From the NCBI GenBank assembly GCA_945878385.1, contig CAMCTE010000008.1, forward strand, positions 1 to 26,629: a DNA stretch of 26,629 nucleotides, written 5' to 3'. Of the stretch, positions 1-8,264 are shown piece by piece; positions within the stretch are counted from its first letter, which is position 1, and every line of letters begins with the position of its first letter. The stretch is from Azohydromonas lata NBRC 102462 (GTDB lineage: Bacteria > Pseudomonadota > Gammaproteobacteria > Burkholderiales > Burkholderiaceae_C). The notes under the pieces were generated by a model that did not search any database, was not told the DNA's origin, and saw only the letters and a program-made list of their open reading frames with translations. Made by a program: the position numbers and the translations under genes.

Positions 1-444
1 CTCGCTGCGCCGGCGCTCCCGTTGGGCCTCGGCCGCCTGCAGCGCCCGCTCGATGGCCGGCAGCAGCCGAGCGGTGTGTCCCTTGAGCAAGTAATCGCTG
101 GCGCCATGGCGCATGGCGTCCACCGCAGTGTCTTCGCCAATTTCGCCAGACAGGATGATGAAGGGCAGCACCTGCCCGCCCGCACGCAGGATCGACAACG
201 CCGTCAGGCCTGAAAAGCCAGGCAGGCGGTAGTCCGACAGCACCAGATCCCACTGCGCCTGTTCGAGCGCGTCGCGGTACTGGGACTCGCTGTCCACGCG
301 GTGGCACACCACATCGGGCATGCCTCGCTGCAGGTGCAGCACCAGCAGTTCATGGTCGTCGGCCGAATCTTCCACATGCAGCACCCGCAGCGGACGGCGC
401 GGGGCACCTTCCGGGTTCGGGTGGCGGGCATTCGGTTGCGACAT
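1..444 (-). CDS. Response-regulator receiver domain protein, partial (C-terminus beyond left edge)
   Basis: The reading frame is open from an ATG at 444 to the window edge, giving the first 148 residues. After about 18 polar residues comes a CheY-like receiver domain with VLHVEDSADD (acidic pocket), LVLSDYRLPGFSG (phospho-acceptor Asp), the ILSGE strand and YLLKGH (conserved Lys). Immediately after the domain, a helix rich in Ala, Glu and Arg (AIERALQAAEAQRERRRSE) is typical of the linker leading into PAS, GGDEF or histidine-kinase modules. The complete protein is therefore probably a multidomain signalling protein, not a lone receiver; the output domain cannot be seen. It is divergent from the chemotaxis operon across about 180 bases. 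Confidence 0.85.
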   Translation of the reverse strand, partial: MSQPNARHPNPEGAPRRPLRVLHVEDSADDHELLVLHLQRGMPDVVCHRVDSESQYRDALEQAQWDLVLSDYRLPGFSGLTALSILRAGGQVLPFIILSGEIGEDTAVDAMRHGASDYLLKGHTARLLPAIERALQAAEAQRERRRSE

Positions 445-627
445 GGATCCCTGTGAAGTATGGCCGCGCCAAGGGGTGCTCGAACCCGGCTAGGCGCGGA
501 AATGGGGGCGGATTTGCCACATCATTATCGGAACAAATACCGCCCCACCACCGAAACTGAGTCCATTGCGTAAGAGACCCTTCCCGACAGGCCCCACCGG
601 GTCAACGGGACCTTGGCTGCCCAACCC

Positions 628-1098
628 ATGACCTTGATGGCTGGATCCCCTGCTGCTGGCGATGCCCCCCCGGGCCCGCCCCGTGCCATGGCGCTCTTCG
701 GCGCCCTGGAGGCCACGGAATTGCAGGATCACCTCCTGACCACCTTCAATGACCTGGAGCGGCTGCAAAGGCTGTTGGACGGCATGTGCGACAGCCTGCT
801 GCTGAATTTCTCACGCGTGAATGACCGGCTGGACGCCCTCGGGCGCACGGCCGACACCACGGAGTTGGACGCCATCCGCCAGGAACTGGCCGGCGCCATC
901 ACCGGACTGCAGTTCCAGGACATGGGCACGCAACTCATCACCCACACGCTCAAGCGCCTGCGCAACTGCGCCGACCGCCTGGCCGCGGGGGCCTTGGGCG
1001 ACGATGAAGACGGTATGGGCCTGGTTGAAGACGCCCCCGCCCGACCCAATCCCGTGACCCAGGACGAAATGGACGCCGGGTCGGTTGAACTGTTCTGA
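628..1098 (+). CDS. Short CheZ-like chemotaxis phosphatase candidate
   Basis: The protein has 156 residues from the ATG at 628; a TTG at 613 in the same frame would add five, and ATGs at 637 and 688 are alternatives. None has a clear ribosome site, so the start is uncertain. The middle is predicted to be long helices. It then reads LQFQDMGTQLITHTLKRL, which aligns with the E. coli CheZ catalytic helix (DFQDLTGQVIK), keeping the Asp and the Gln four residues later (D98 and Q102 here). The tail, TQDEMDAGSVELF, resembles the CheZ C-terminal CheY-binding peptide (SQDQVDDLLDSLGF). CheZ dephosphorylates CheY-P. This protein is much shorter than enterobacterial CheZ (about 214 residues) and lies 12 bases ahead of cheY. 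The CheZ-like assignment is an inference from these two motifs plus context. Confidence 0.7.
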   Translation: MTLMAGSPAAGDAPPGPPRAMALFGALEATELQDHLLTTFNDLERLQRLLDGMCDSLLLNFSRVNDRLDALGRTADTTELDAIRQELAGAITGLQFQDMGTQLITHTLKRLRNCADRLAAGALGDDEDGMGLVEDAPARPNPVTQDEMDAGSVELF

Positions 1099-1110
1099 TT
1101 GGAGCCAAGC

Positions 1111-1473
1111 ATGCATTCGATTCTTGCCGTCGACGATTCCGCCTCGATGCGCCAGATGGTTTCGTTCACCCTGAAGAACGCCGGTTTTCAAGTGGTGGAG
1201 GCCGTCGATGGCCAAGACGCCTGGGAGAAGGCCAATTCACGCGACTTCAACCTGGTGCTCACCGACCAGAACATGCCTCGCATGGACGGCATCAGCCTGA
1301 CGCGCAAGCTGCGCGAGAACCCCAAGTTCAAGGCCACGCCCATCCTCATCCTGACCACCGAGTCCAGTGAACAGATGAAGCAGGCCGGCCGCGCCGCGGG
1401 CGCCACCGGTTGGCTGGTCAAGCCCTTCGACCCGGCCAAGCTGATCGAAGTGATCGGCAAAGTCATCCGCTGA
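1111..1473 (+). CDS. cheY: CheY-like single-domain response regulator
   Basis: A 120-residue stand-alone receiver domain. The ATG at 1111 is chosen because GGAG lies at 1101-1104 and the protein then begins MHSILAVDDS, as CheY proteins do; a longer TTG start would only add MEPS. The acidic pocket is D8 and D9, the phospho-acceptor is D52 (LVLTDQNMPRMDG), T82 is the switch Thr (ILILTTES) and K104 the conserved Lys (LVKPFDP). CheA phosphorylates such proteins, which then act on the flagellar motor or another effector. It sits between the CheZ-like gene and cheA. The D52-Q-N-M-P context and the following cheA and cheW support CheY over an orphan regulator. Confidence 0.93.
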   Translation: MHSILAVDDSASMRQMVSFTLKNAGFQVVEAVDGQDAWEKANSRDFNLVLTDQNMPRMDGISLTRKLRENPKFKATPILILTTESSEQMKQAGRAAGATGWLVKPFDPAKLIEVIGKVIR

Positions 1474-1515
1474 GCCGGTTGCGCACTCGGCCCACATCCA
1501 ACAAGGCAGCCCACC

Positions 1516-3702
1516 ATGTCTGACGGCGGCAACGGCGGTTTCGACCTCAGCCAGTTCTACCAGGTCTTCTTCGAGGAGGCCGGCGAGAACCTGGACAACA
1601 TGGAGCAGTTGCTGCTCAACCTCGACGTGGCCACGGCCGACGACGAGGAACTCAACGCCATCTTCCGCTGTGCGCACTCCATCAAGGGCGGCGCGGCCAC
1701 CTTCGGCTTCAAGGATGTGGCCGAACTCACCCACGAAATGGAGACGCTGCTGGACAAGCTTCGTCGCCATGAACTGCAGGCCACACCGCCGATGGTGGAT
1801 GTGCTGTTGGAGTCGGGTGACGCGCTCAAGGCCCTGCTGGCGCGCCATCAGGGCTCCAGCGACGAAGTGCTGGACACCACCGAACTGGTGCGGCGCATCA
1901 TGGCGCTCAGTCACGGGCAGGCCGCCGGCACTTCCAGCGCTGCGGCGCCCAGCGTGGCCACGCCCAGCCCAGCCCCCGTTCAGGAAGCCGAGCCGCAATG
2001 GCCCCAAGACGAACCCGTGGCCGCTGCAGGTGGCGCCAAGGGGGAGCGGCGCGAACTCGAATTGCGCGTGGGCCCGCTGTCCCAACCTGAACTGGCCGAC
2101 AACCTGATCGAGTTGTTCAAGGAAATCACCGATCTGGGCACCATCGAGCCGCTGGATGGTGGCCGGTCGGCCGACGGCATGCGCCGCTTCAAGGTGCTCA
2201 CCAACAGCACCGACGACGACCTGCTGGACCTGTTCACCTTCCATGTGGCGCGCGAGGAAGTGGAGATCGTGCCCTACGGCCCGGGCTATGGTTTCCATGA
2301 CGGCGCGCCAGGCGCACCCGGAGCCGGTGGCGCTGAAAAACCGGCCGACACCGGCTACGGTTTCTTCGACAACGCGCCGGGCGTGCCGGCCAACGGAACT
2401 GCCGCTGTTTCGCCCAGCTCGGCACCCGCCACCACCGCCGTCGCGCCGGCCGCCCCTGCGGTCAACCGGGCGACCACTGCCGCCAAAACAGATGCCAAGG
2501 GTGGTGGCGCCGCCGGCAACCTTGAATCCTCCACACTGCGCGTGTCGGTGGAAAAGGTGGACCAGCTCATCAACCTGGTGGGCGAACTCGTGATCACGCA
2601 AGCCATGCTGGCCCAGAACAGCAAGGGGCTGGACGGCACGCTGGAGGCCGACCTTTCGCAGCAGCTGGCCAGCAACCTGTCGGACCTGGAACGCAACACC
2701 CGCGACCTGCAGGAAGCGGTGATGTCGATCCGCATGATTCCGATGTCCATGGTGTTCAACCGCTTCCCACGCATGCTGCGTGACCTGGCTTCCAAGTTGG
2801 GCAAGAAGGTGGAACTGGTGACACAGGGCGAGGCCACAGAACTGGACAAGGGTCTGGTGGAAAAGATCACCGACCCGCTGACCCACCTGGTGCGCAACAG
2901 CTGCGACCACGGCATTGAGATGCCTGCAGACCGCCTGGCGCGGGGCAAGCCTGAAACCGGCACCATCACACTGATTGCCAGCCACCAAGGCGGCAGCATC
3001 GTCATCGAGGTGCGCGACGACGGCCGCGGCATGAACCGCGAGAAACTGATCAAGAAAGCCCGCGAGAAAGGGATCGACGCACCGGATTCGATGAGCGATT
3101 CCGAAGTGTGGAGCCTCATTTTTGCGCCGGGTTTTTCCACCGCCGAGCAGGTCACCGATGTCTCGGGCCGCGGCGTGGGCATGGATGTGGTGAAGAAGAA
3201 CATCACCTCGCTGGGCGGCACGGTGGAGATCGACTCCGCCGAGGGCTACGGCATGAGCGTGAAGGTACGCCTGCCGCTGACGCTGGCCATCATGGACGGC
3301 ATGAGCGTGAGCGTGGGCCCGGAGTGCTACATCCTGCCGCTGGCCAGCGTCGTGGAAAGCTTCCAGGTACAGGACGGCATGGTCAAGACCATTGGCGGCA
3401 CGGGCCGCGTGGTGAAGGTGCGCGAGGAATACATGCCGGTGGTGGACCTGCAGAATGTGTTCAGCGTGCCGGGTGAATTCGACGACGACCCGCAAAGCAA
3501 CATCCTCACCGTGGTGGAAGCCGAAGGCAGCCGCGTGGCGCTGCGGATCACCGAACTGCTGGGGCAGCAACAGGTGGTGGTGAAGAACCTGGAAGCCAAC
3601 TACCGCAAGGTGACCAATGTGTCGGGCGCCACCATCATGGGCGACGGGCGCGTGGCCCTGATCCTGGATGTGGGTTCCCTGGTGCGGCATGCCCGTCACT
3701 GA
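1516..3702 (+). CDS. cheA: Chemotaxis histidine kinase CheA
   Basis: 728 residues with the full CheA plan. The N-terminal HPt domain (about 10-110) carries the phosphorylated His, H54, in CAHSIKGGAATFGF. A second folded segment (about 175-255) probably corresponds to the P2 region that binds CheY. A low-complexity Ala/Pro/Gly linker with two GYGF repeats follows. The dimerisation helices begin near 340 (TLRVSVEKVDQLINLVGEL). The ATPase domain has an N box (HLVRNSCDHGIE, N461), DDGRGM and GRGVGMDVV. The C-terminal CheW-like domain ends at 728. CheA couples receptor arrays to CheY phosphorylation at the cytoplasmic membrane. It is co-directional with cheY (42 bases) and cheW (45 bases). No receptor, cheR or cheB gene is in view. 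Confidence 0.97.
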   Translation: MSDGGNGGFDLSQFYQVFFEEAGENLDNMEQLLLNLDVATADDEELNAIFRCAHSIKGGAATFGFKDVAELTHEMETLLDKLRRHELQATPPMVDVLLESGDALKALLARHQGSSDEVLDTTELVRRIMALSHGQAAGTSSAAAPSVATPSPAPVQEAEPQWPQDEPVAAAGGAKGERRELELRVGPLSQPELADNLIELFKEITDLGTIEPLDGGRSADGMRRFKVLTNSTDDDLLDLFTFHVAREEVEIVPYGPGYGFHDGAPGAPGAGGAEKPADTGYGFFDNAPGVPANGTAAVSPSSAPATTAVAPAAPAVNRATTAAKTDAKGGGAAGNLESSTLRVSVEKVDQLINLVGELVITQAMLAQNSKGLDGTLEADLSQQLASNLSDLERNTRDLQEAVMSIRMIPMSMVFNRFPRMLRDLASKLGKKVELVTQGEATELDKGLVEKITDPLTHLVRNSCDHGIEMPADRLARGKPETGTITLIASHQGGSIVIEVRDDGRGMNREKLIKKAREKGIDAPDSMSDSEVWSLIFAPGFSTAEQVTDVSGRGVGMDVVKKNITSLGGTVEIDSAEGYGMSVKVRLPLTLAIMDGMSVSVGPECYILPLASVVESFQVQDGMVKTIGGTGRVVKVREEYMPVVDLQNVFSVPGEFDDDPQSNILTVVEAEGSRVALRITELLGQQQVVVKNLEANYRKVTNVSGATIMGDGRVALILDVGSLVRHARH
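2284..2388 (+). repeat. Two GYGF-x-D-x-APG-x-P repeats in the CheA linker
   Basis: Two 12-codon units, 2284-2319 (GYGFHDGAPGAP) and 2353-2388 (GYGFFDNAPGVP), are separated by 11 codons in the disordered linker between the second domain and the dimerisation helices of CheA. They are far better conserved than the surrounding Ala/Pro-rich sequence, so they may be short binding motifs and not random linker. This function is a guess. Confidence 0.6.
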
Positions 3703-3747
3703 GCCCGCGGCCGCTCAGCCCGTCAACAAACAATCAGGGAAGCTCAC

Positions 3748-4266
3748 ATGGACATGACCGTATCACCCGCCCGGGCAGCGCAGGCCCAAGAGGCGATGGC
3801 TGCCATCGGCGGCGAATTCCTCACCTTCCGCATCGGCACCGAGGAGTACGGCATCGACATCCTGCGCGTGCAGGAGATCCGCTCCTACGAAGCCCCCACG
3901 CGCATTGCCAATGCACCGGACTTCATCAAGGGCGTGGTGAATCTGCGCGGTGTGATCGTGCCGATCGTGGACCTGCGCATCAAGTTTGCGCTGGGCGAGC
4001 CGGCCTATGACGAATTCACCGTGGTGATCGTGCTCAATGTGGCCAACCGCGTGGTGGGCGTGGTGGTGGATTCGGTTTCCGATGTGCTGGAGTTGCGCCA
4101 GAACCAAATTCAACCTGCACCGCAGTTCAACACCGCGGTGGATGCGTCCTTCATCACCGGCGTGGGCACCGTAGTGGAAAGCGAGCGCGAACGCATGCTG
4201 ATTCTGGTGAACATCGAGCAGTTGATGTCCAGCAGCGACATGGGGCTGTTCGACTCACTGGGCTGA
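3748..4266 (+). CDS. cheW: Chemotaxis coupling protein CheW
   Basis: 172 residues, preceded by an AGGGA ribosome site. Begins with about 20 polar residues, then a CheW SH3-like double barrel: FLTFRIGTEEYGIDILRVQEI, followed by GVVNLRGVIVPIVDLR, the signature of CheW proteins, and a VVGVVVDSVSDVL strand. CheW links chemoreceptors to CheA in membrane arrays. It is the last gene of the operon seen here. Its stop codon (4264-4266) lies 2 bases from the stop codon of the opposing permease gene, so there is no room for a separate terminator. Confidence 0.96.
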   Translation: MDMTVSPARAAQAQEAMAAIGGEFLTFRIGTEEYGIDILRVQEIRSYEAPTRIANAPDFIKGVVNLRGVIVPIVDLRIKFALGEPAYDEFTVVIVLNVANRVVGVVVDSVSDVLELRQNQIQPAPQFNTAVDASFITGVGTVVESERERMLILVNIEQLMSSSDMGLFDSLG

Positions 4267-4268
4267 GC

Positions 4269-6845
4269 CTACTGGGCCGCGCGCCGCAGCGTGTCCACCA
4301 CAGGCCGCTGCCAAACCGCCCGCAAGCCCAACGCACCCGCCCACCAGGCCAACAGGGCACCGGCCAGCAGGCCGCCCAACGGCACCCAGGGGCTGGGTGC
4401 CCAGTTGAACTCGAACACGGTGCGGGCCAACACAGCGCCCACCACCATGGCCACAGTCGACGCCAACAGGCCCGACAACGCTCCTACCCCCAGCAGTTCG
4501 GCCCGCTGCATGCCCTGCAGCAATGCCGCACGCGCGCCCAGCGCCCTCATCACGGCGTATTCGCGCACGCGGGCTTCACGGGTGGCGGTGATGGTGGCCA
4601 CCAGCACCAGCAGCCCCGAAGCCAGCGTGAAAGCGAACAGGAATTCCACCGCTCGGATCACCTGGTTGAGCACCTCCTGCACCTGAGCCACCGAGGCCGA
4701 GATGTCCACATTCGTAATGTTCGGAAAGGTCTGCAGCAGCGTGCGGTCCAGCGCCTGCGCGGCATCCGCCGCGGGTGGCGCCTTGAAGGCGCTGATGTAG
4801 GTGGCCGGTATATCCGGCATTGCAGCCTGTGGGAACAACACGAAGAAGTTCACCCGCATCGAGCCCCATTCCACCTTGCGCAGCGAGGTGATGCGGCCTT
4901 CGCGCAACTGCCCGGCGATGTCGAACTGCATGCGGTCGCCGAGCTTGAGGTTCAAGGTTTGCGCCAAACCCTCCTCCACGCTCAAGCCGTCGGCTTCATC
5001 GGCCTTCCATTGGCCACGCACCACAGCGTTGTGGCCCGGCAGTTGCGCGGCATGGCTCAAGTTGAATTCACGCTCGACCAAACGCTGTGCGCGGTCGCTG
5101 GCATAAAAACCGGGCTTGATGGTCTGCCCATTGATGCCTACCAACCGCCCCCGGATCATCGGGTACCAGTCGTAACCCTGCACACCGGCCTCGCGCAAGC
5201 TGTTCTGGAAAGCATCGGACTGTTCGGGCTGGATGTTGATCACGAAACGGTTGGGCGCATCCGGTGGCGTAGCCGAACGCCAACTGGCCACCAGATCGGT
5301 TCGCAGCAGCACCAGCAGCACCAGGCACAGCAAACCCACCGACAAGGCACTGACCTGCAGCACCGAAAACCCAGGGCGCGCCGCCAACTGCCGCGTGGCC
5401 ATCACCAGGGCCTGCCAGCGCCCGGCCGAGCGCAGGCGCGGCACCACTCGGCGCAGCGCCCACATGGCCAGGGCGGCCAAGCCAGCGAAGAAGGCCAGCG
5501 CTGCCGCAAAGCCGCCCACCGTCACCAGGCCCAAGCGAAGGTCGGCCGAGACGGCCAGCAGCAAGGCACCGAAGCTCAAGGCACCCGCACCCAACACGCC
5601 AACGGAAAACGCGCGCGGTCGGCCCACATCGCGCCGAATCACCCGCAGCGGCGGCACCTGCGCCAGCTGCAGCACCGGTGGCAGGCCGAAGCCCATCACC
5701 AGCACCCAACCCAGTGCGGCCGCCAACAGGCCCGGCTGAGCACTGGCGCCCGGCAGCGTGGTCTTCACCAGCCCGGCCAGCAGCGCCACAAAGCCGTGGT
5801 GCACCGCCCAGCCCAGCGCCACACCCAGCGCGCAGGCGATGATGCCCACCACCGCGAATTCCAATGCATACAGGGTGGCAATTTCACGCTGGTGCAGGCC
5901 CAGCACGCGCAGGAGCGCGCAGTCGTCCAGGTGCCGGTCGGTGAAGTCGCGCGCGGCGATGCCCACCGCCACCGCGGCCAGCAGGGCCGACAACAGCGCC
6001 ACCAGGGTCAGGAATTTTTCCGCGCGCGCCAGTGTTTGCCGCATTTCCGGGCGGCCAGCTTCCAGGCTGTCGATGCGCACGCCGCGCAGGCCTTCCTGCT
6101 CGATGCGGGCTTCGATCGATTGCCGCAGCGCCGCCACGGCCTGTGAGCCTGCACCGCGCCCCATCGCATCCGGCGCCAACACCATGAGGCGGTGGGTGAC
6201 GCGGCTGGCCGGTTGGATCAGGGCCGTGGCGGCCAGGTCCTGCTCGTGCAGCATCACGCGCGGCGAGAAGCTCATGAAGCCCGCGCCCCGGTCAGGTTCA
6301 TTGAGGATGGCACGCTCGATGCGCAGGCTGGCTTCGCCCAGCAACAGCGGGTCGCCAATGCGCAGGTTCAGCCCTTCCAACAGGGGAGCGTCCACCCACA
6401 CCGTGCCGGGCGCGGGGCCCGAGGCCAGCTTTTGTTCGGCACCCTGCGCGTCTCGCACCGTCAAGCGGCCCCGCAGGGGGTAGGCGCCGTCCACGGCCTT
6501 GACGGCCACCAAGCGGAATTGCCCGCCACGATCGTCCGGTGCGCGCGCCATGCTGGGAAAGCCCACCGTGCGCGCTGTGCGCAGGCCGCGCTCGGTGGCC
6601 CACTGCGCCCAGTCCGCCGGCAGGGCCTGGTCACCCGACACGGCCAGGTCGCCGCCCAACAGTTGCCCCGCATCACGCGCCAGGCCGGCCTGCAGGCGGT
6701 CGGCAAAGAAGCTCACTGCGGAGAGTGCCGCCACCGCCAACACCACGGCCAGCCCCAGCAGGCGCAGTTCTCCCGCGCGGAAGTCGCGCCAGGTTTGGCG
6801 CCAGGCCAGCAGGGCCAGGGGGGGGCGGATACGGGTCGGGTTCAT
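4269..6845 (-). CDS. FtsX/YbbP-like ABC transporter permease
   Basis: 858 residues from the ATG at 6845 (MNPTRIRPPL); an ATG at 6860 would add five residues and the choice is not settled by a ribosome site. The architecture is that of the YbbP family: an N-terminal membrane helix (about 25-47), a large periplasmic domain, three helices around 270-410, a central hydrophobic pair, a second periplasmic domain, and a C-terminal FtsX domain (LLVLVATITATREARVREYAVMRALG) with the last helices near 800-850. Such permeases pair with a YbbA/LolD-type ATPase and are thought to be mechanotransmission systems, not classic importers. No ATPase gene is adjacent in this window; on its downstream side it meets cheW, and on its upstream side is a divergent acyl-CoA dehydrogenase. 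Its physiological substrate is unknown. Confidence 0.9.
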   Translation of the reverse strand: MNPTRIRPPLALLAWRQTWRDFRAGELRLLGLAVVLAVAALSAVSFFADRLQAGLARDAGQLLGGDLAVSGDQALPADWAQWATERGLRTARTVGFPSMARAPDDRGGQFRLVAVKAVDGAYPLRGRLTVRDAQGAEQKLASGPAPGTVWVDAPLLEGLNLRIGDPLLLGEASLRIERAILNEPDRGAGFMSFSPRVMLHEQDLAATALIQPASRVTHRLMVLAPDAMGRGAGSQAVAALRQSIEARIEQEGLRGVRIDSLEAGRPEMRQTLARAEKFLTLVALLSALLAAVAVGIAARDFTDRHLDDCALLRVLGLHQREIATLYALEFAVVGIIACALGVALGWAVHHGFVALLAGLVKTTLPGASAQPGLLAAALGWVLVMGFGLPPVLQLAQVPPLRVIRRDVGRPRAFSVGVLGAGALSFGALLLAVSADLRLGLVTVGGFAAALAFFAGLAALAMWALRRVVPRLRSAGRWQALVMATRQLAARPGFSVLQVSALSVGLLCLVLLVLLRTDLVASWRSATPPDAPNRFVINIQPEQSDAFQNSLREAGVQGYDWYPMIRGRLVGINGQTIKPGFYASDRAQRLVEREFNLSHAAQLPGHNAVVRGQWKADEADGLSVEEGLAQTLNLKLGDRMQFDIAGQLREGRITSLRKVEWGSMRVNFFVLFPQAAMPDIPATYISAFKAPPAADAAQALDRTLLQTFPNITNVDISASVAQVQEVLNQVIRAVEFLFAFTLASGLLVLVATITATREARVREYAVMRALGARAALLQGMQRAELLGVGALSGLLASTVAMVVGAVLARTVFEFNWAPSPWVPLGGLLAGALLAWWAGALGLRAVWQRPVVDTLRRAAQ

Positions 6846-7027
6846 GGACGAATGATGCATGCAATCGGCTGCAATGGTCGGGCGTGGGGATGCTGATGCC
6901 CGATGCCCGAGCCCCACCGACGCGCACTTCGCCTGCATGACATTGCTCAGCCAGGCTTGATCGGGATGGGCGCTTGCGCAGTCTGAATTCCACAATTGGC
7001 AGCGGCTTTGGCACTAGGATGGAGGGC

Positions 7028-8200
7028 ATGAACTTCGCTCTCACCCCTGAACTGCAGGCCCTGCAGGCGCGCGTGCGCCGCTTCATCGCCGACGAGATCA
7101 TCCCGCAGGAGCGCGACCCCCGCTGGGGCGACCATGGCCCGAGCGAAGACTTTCGCCTCGAACTGGTGGCGCGCGCCAAGGCCGCCGGCCTCCTGGCACC
7201 GCACGTGTCCGAGCACTACGGCGGCATGGGCCTGGACCACCGAAGCCGCGCGGTGGTGTTTGAAGAGGCGGGCTACTCCACCCTCGGCCCCCTGGCGATG
7301 AACCTGTTCGCGCCGGACGAGGGCAATATGCACCTCATGGAAGTGGTGGCCACGGCCGATCAGAAGAACCGGTGGCTGGCGCCATTGGCCAGCGGCCAGA
7401 TCCGTTCCTGCTTCTGCATGACCGAGCCGCCGCCCGGCGCAGGCTCAGACCCCTCCATGCTGCAAACCACCGCCACGCCAGTGCATGATTCTCATGGCGA
7501 AGGCTGGCTGATCAACGGCACCAAGTGGCTGATCACCGGGGCTGACGGCGCGGGCTTTGCCATCATCATGGCGCGCCTGCCTGACGGCTCGGCCACGATG
7601 TTCCTCTCGGACATGAACGCGCCGGGCATCACCGTGGAGCGCACCATGGATTCACTGGATCGCTGCTTTCCCGGCGGGCACTGCGTGGTGAAGTTCAACA
7701 ACCTGCGCGTCGGCGCGGATGCCGTGCTCGGCGAACTGGGCAAGGGCTTTCGCTATGCGCAGGTGCGCCTGGCACCGGCGCGTCTGACCCATTGCATGCG
7801 CTGGTTGGGTGCCGCGCGCCGCGCGCACGACATCGCGCTGGCACACGCCCGCACCCGCACCGCTTTCGGCAAGCCCCTGGGCGAACACGAAGGTGTGGGC
7901 TTCATGCTGGCCGACAACGAACTGGACATCCACACCGCGCGGCTTTCCATCTGGCATTGCGCCTGGGTGCTGGACCAAGGTGGCCGGGCCAACACCGAAT
8001 CGAGCATGACCAAGGTGATTGCGTCCGAGGCCATCTTCCGCATCGTCGACCGTTGCGTGCAAATTCTCGGTGGCCAGGGCGTGACGGGCGAGACCATCGT
8101 CGAGCGCATCTGGCGCGATGTGCGGCCCTTCCGCATCTATGACGGCCCGAGCGAGGTGCACCGCTGGAGTTTGGCGAAGAAGTTGATGGCGGCGGGGTGA
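7028..8200 (+). CDS. Acyl-CoA dehydrogenase family flavoprotein
   Basis: 390 residues from the ATG at 7028; a possible ATG at 7019 (MEGMNF) uses the same frame, and GGAGGG at 7021-7026 is so close to 7028 that the choice is uncertain. Domain order follows the family: N-terminal helices, the flavin-binding region (CFCMTEPPPGAGSDPSM, then GWLINGTKWLITGA), the beta domain (FNNLRVGADAVLGELGKGF), and C-terminal helices with ARTRTAFGKPLGEHEG and QILGGQGVTGETIVERIWRD. These enzymes put a double bond between the alpha and beta carbons of acyl-CoA and pass electrons to ETF. Where the MCAD type has a catalytic Glu in YEGTSQ, this protein has YDGPSE (D372), as ACAD10/11-like relatives do. The substrate cannot be told from sequence. 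It is divergent from the permease. Confidence 0.93.
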   Translation: MNFALTPELQALQARVRRFIADEIIPQERDPRWGDHGPSEDFRLELVARAKAAGLLAPHVSEHYGGMGLDHRSRAVVFEEAGYSTLGPLAMNLFAPDEGNMHLMEVVATADQKNRWLAPLASGQIRSCFCMTEPPPGAGSDPSMLQTTATPVHDSHGEGWLINGTKWLITGADGAGFAIIMARLPDGSATMFLSDMNAPGITVERTMDSLDRCFPGGHCVVKFNNLRVGADAVLGELGKGFRYAQVRLAPARLTHCMRWLGAARRAHDIALAHARTRTAFGKPLGEHEGVGFMLADNELDIHTARLSIWHCAWVLDQGGRANTESSMTKVIASEAIFRIVDRCVQILGGQGVTGETIVERIWRDVRPFRIYDGPSEVHRWSLAKKLMAAG

Positions 8201-8203
8201 AGA

Positions 8204-8222
8204 TGCCCGCCGAAAGGCGGCA
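8204..8222 (+). terminator. GAAA-loop hairpin after the acyl-CoA dehydrogenase
   Basis: TGCCCGCCGAAAGGCGGCA starts 4 bases after the stop codon and folds into an 8-on-7 stem with a GAAA loop and one bulged C. No T tract follows, so it may stabilise the mRNA 3' end or act with Rho; intrinsic termination is doubtful. Confidence 0.35.
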
Positions 8223-8235
8223 CCCACCGGAGTGA

Positions 8236-8264
8236 TCGACAAGGTAGCGTGGATTCGGTAGGAT
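8236..8264 (+). promoter_or_regulatory. Predicted sigma-70 promoter of vapBC
   Basis: TCGACA (8236-8241; 5 of 6 to TTGACA) and TAGGAT (8259-8264; 4 of 6 to TATAAT) are 17 bases apart, 35 bases upstream of the antitoxin ATG. The -10 element overlaps the palindrome at 8262-8277, as expected for an autorepressed promoter. Confidence 0.5.

Noticed and set aside
524..532. TCCGATAA/GATAAT on the minus strand as a FliA (sigma-28) or sigma-70 -10 element for the left-edge gene
   Set aside because: No acceptable -35 at proper spacing (no TAAA for sigma-28, no TTGACA-like box), so a promoter is not supported.
1237..3699. An 820-residue open frame antisense to cheA
   Set aside because: It mirrors cheA codon by codon, is rich in His, Gln and Val as expected from reversed GC-biased codons, and has no recognisable domain.
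4959..6146. Plus-strand frame of 395 residues opposite the permease gene
   Set aside because: Gln/His/Arg-rich shadow composition, and the opposite strand has membrane helices and FtsX motifs.
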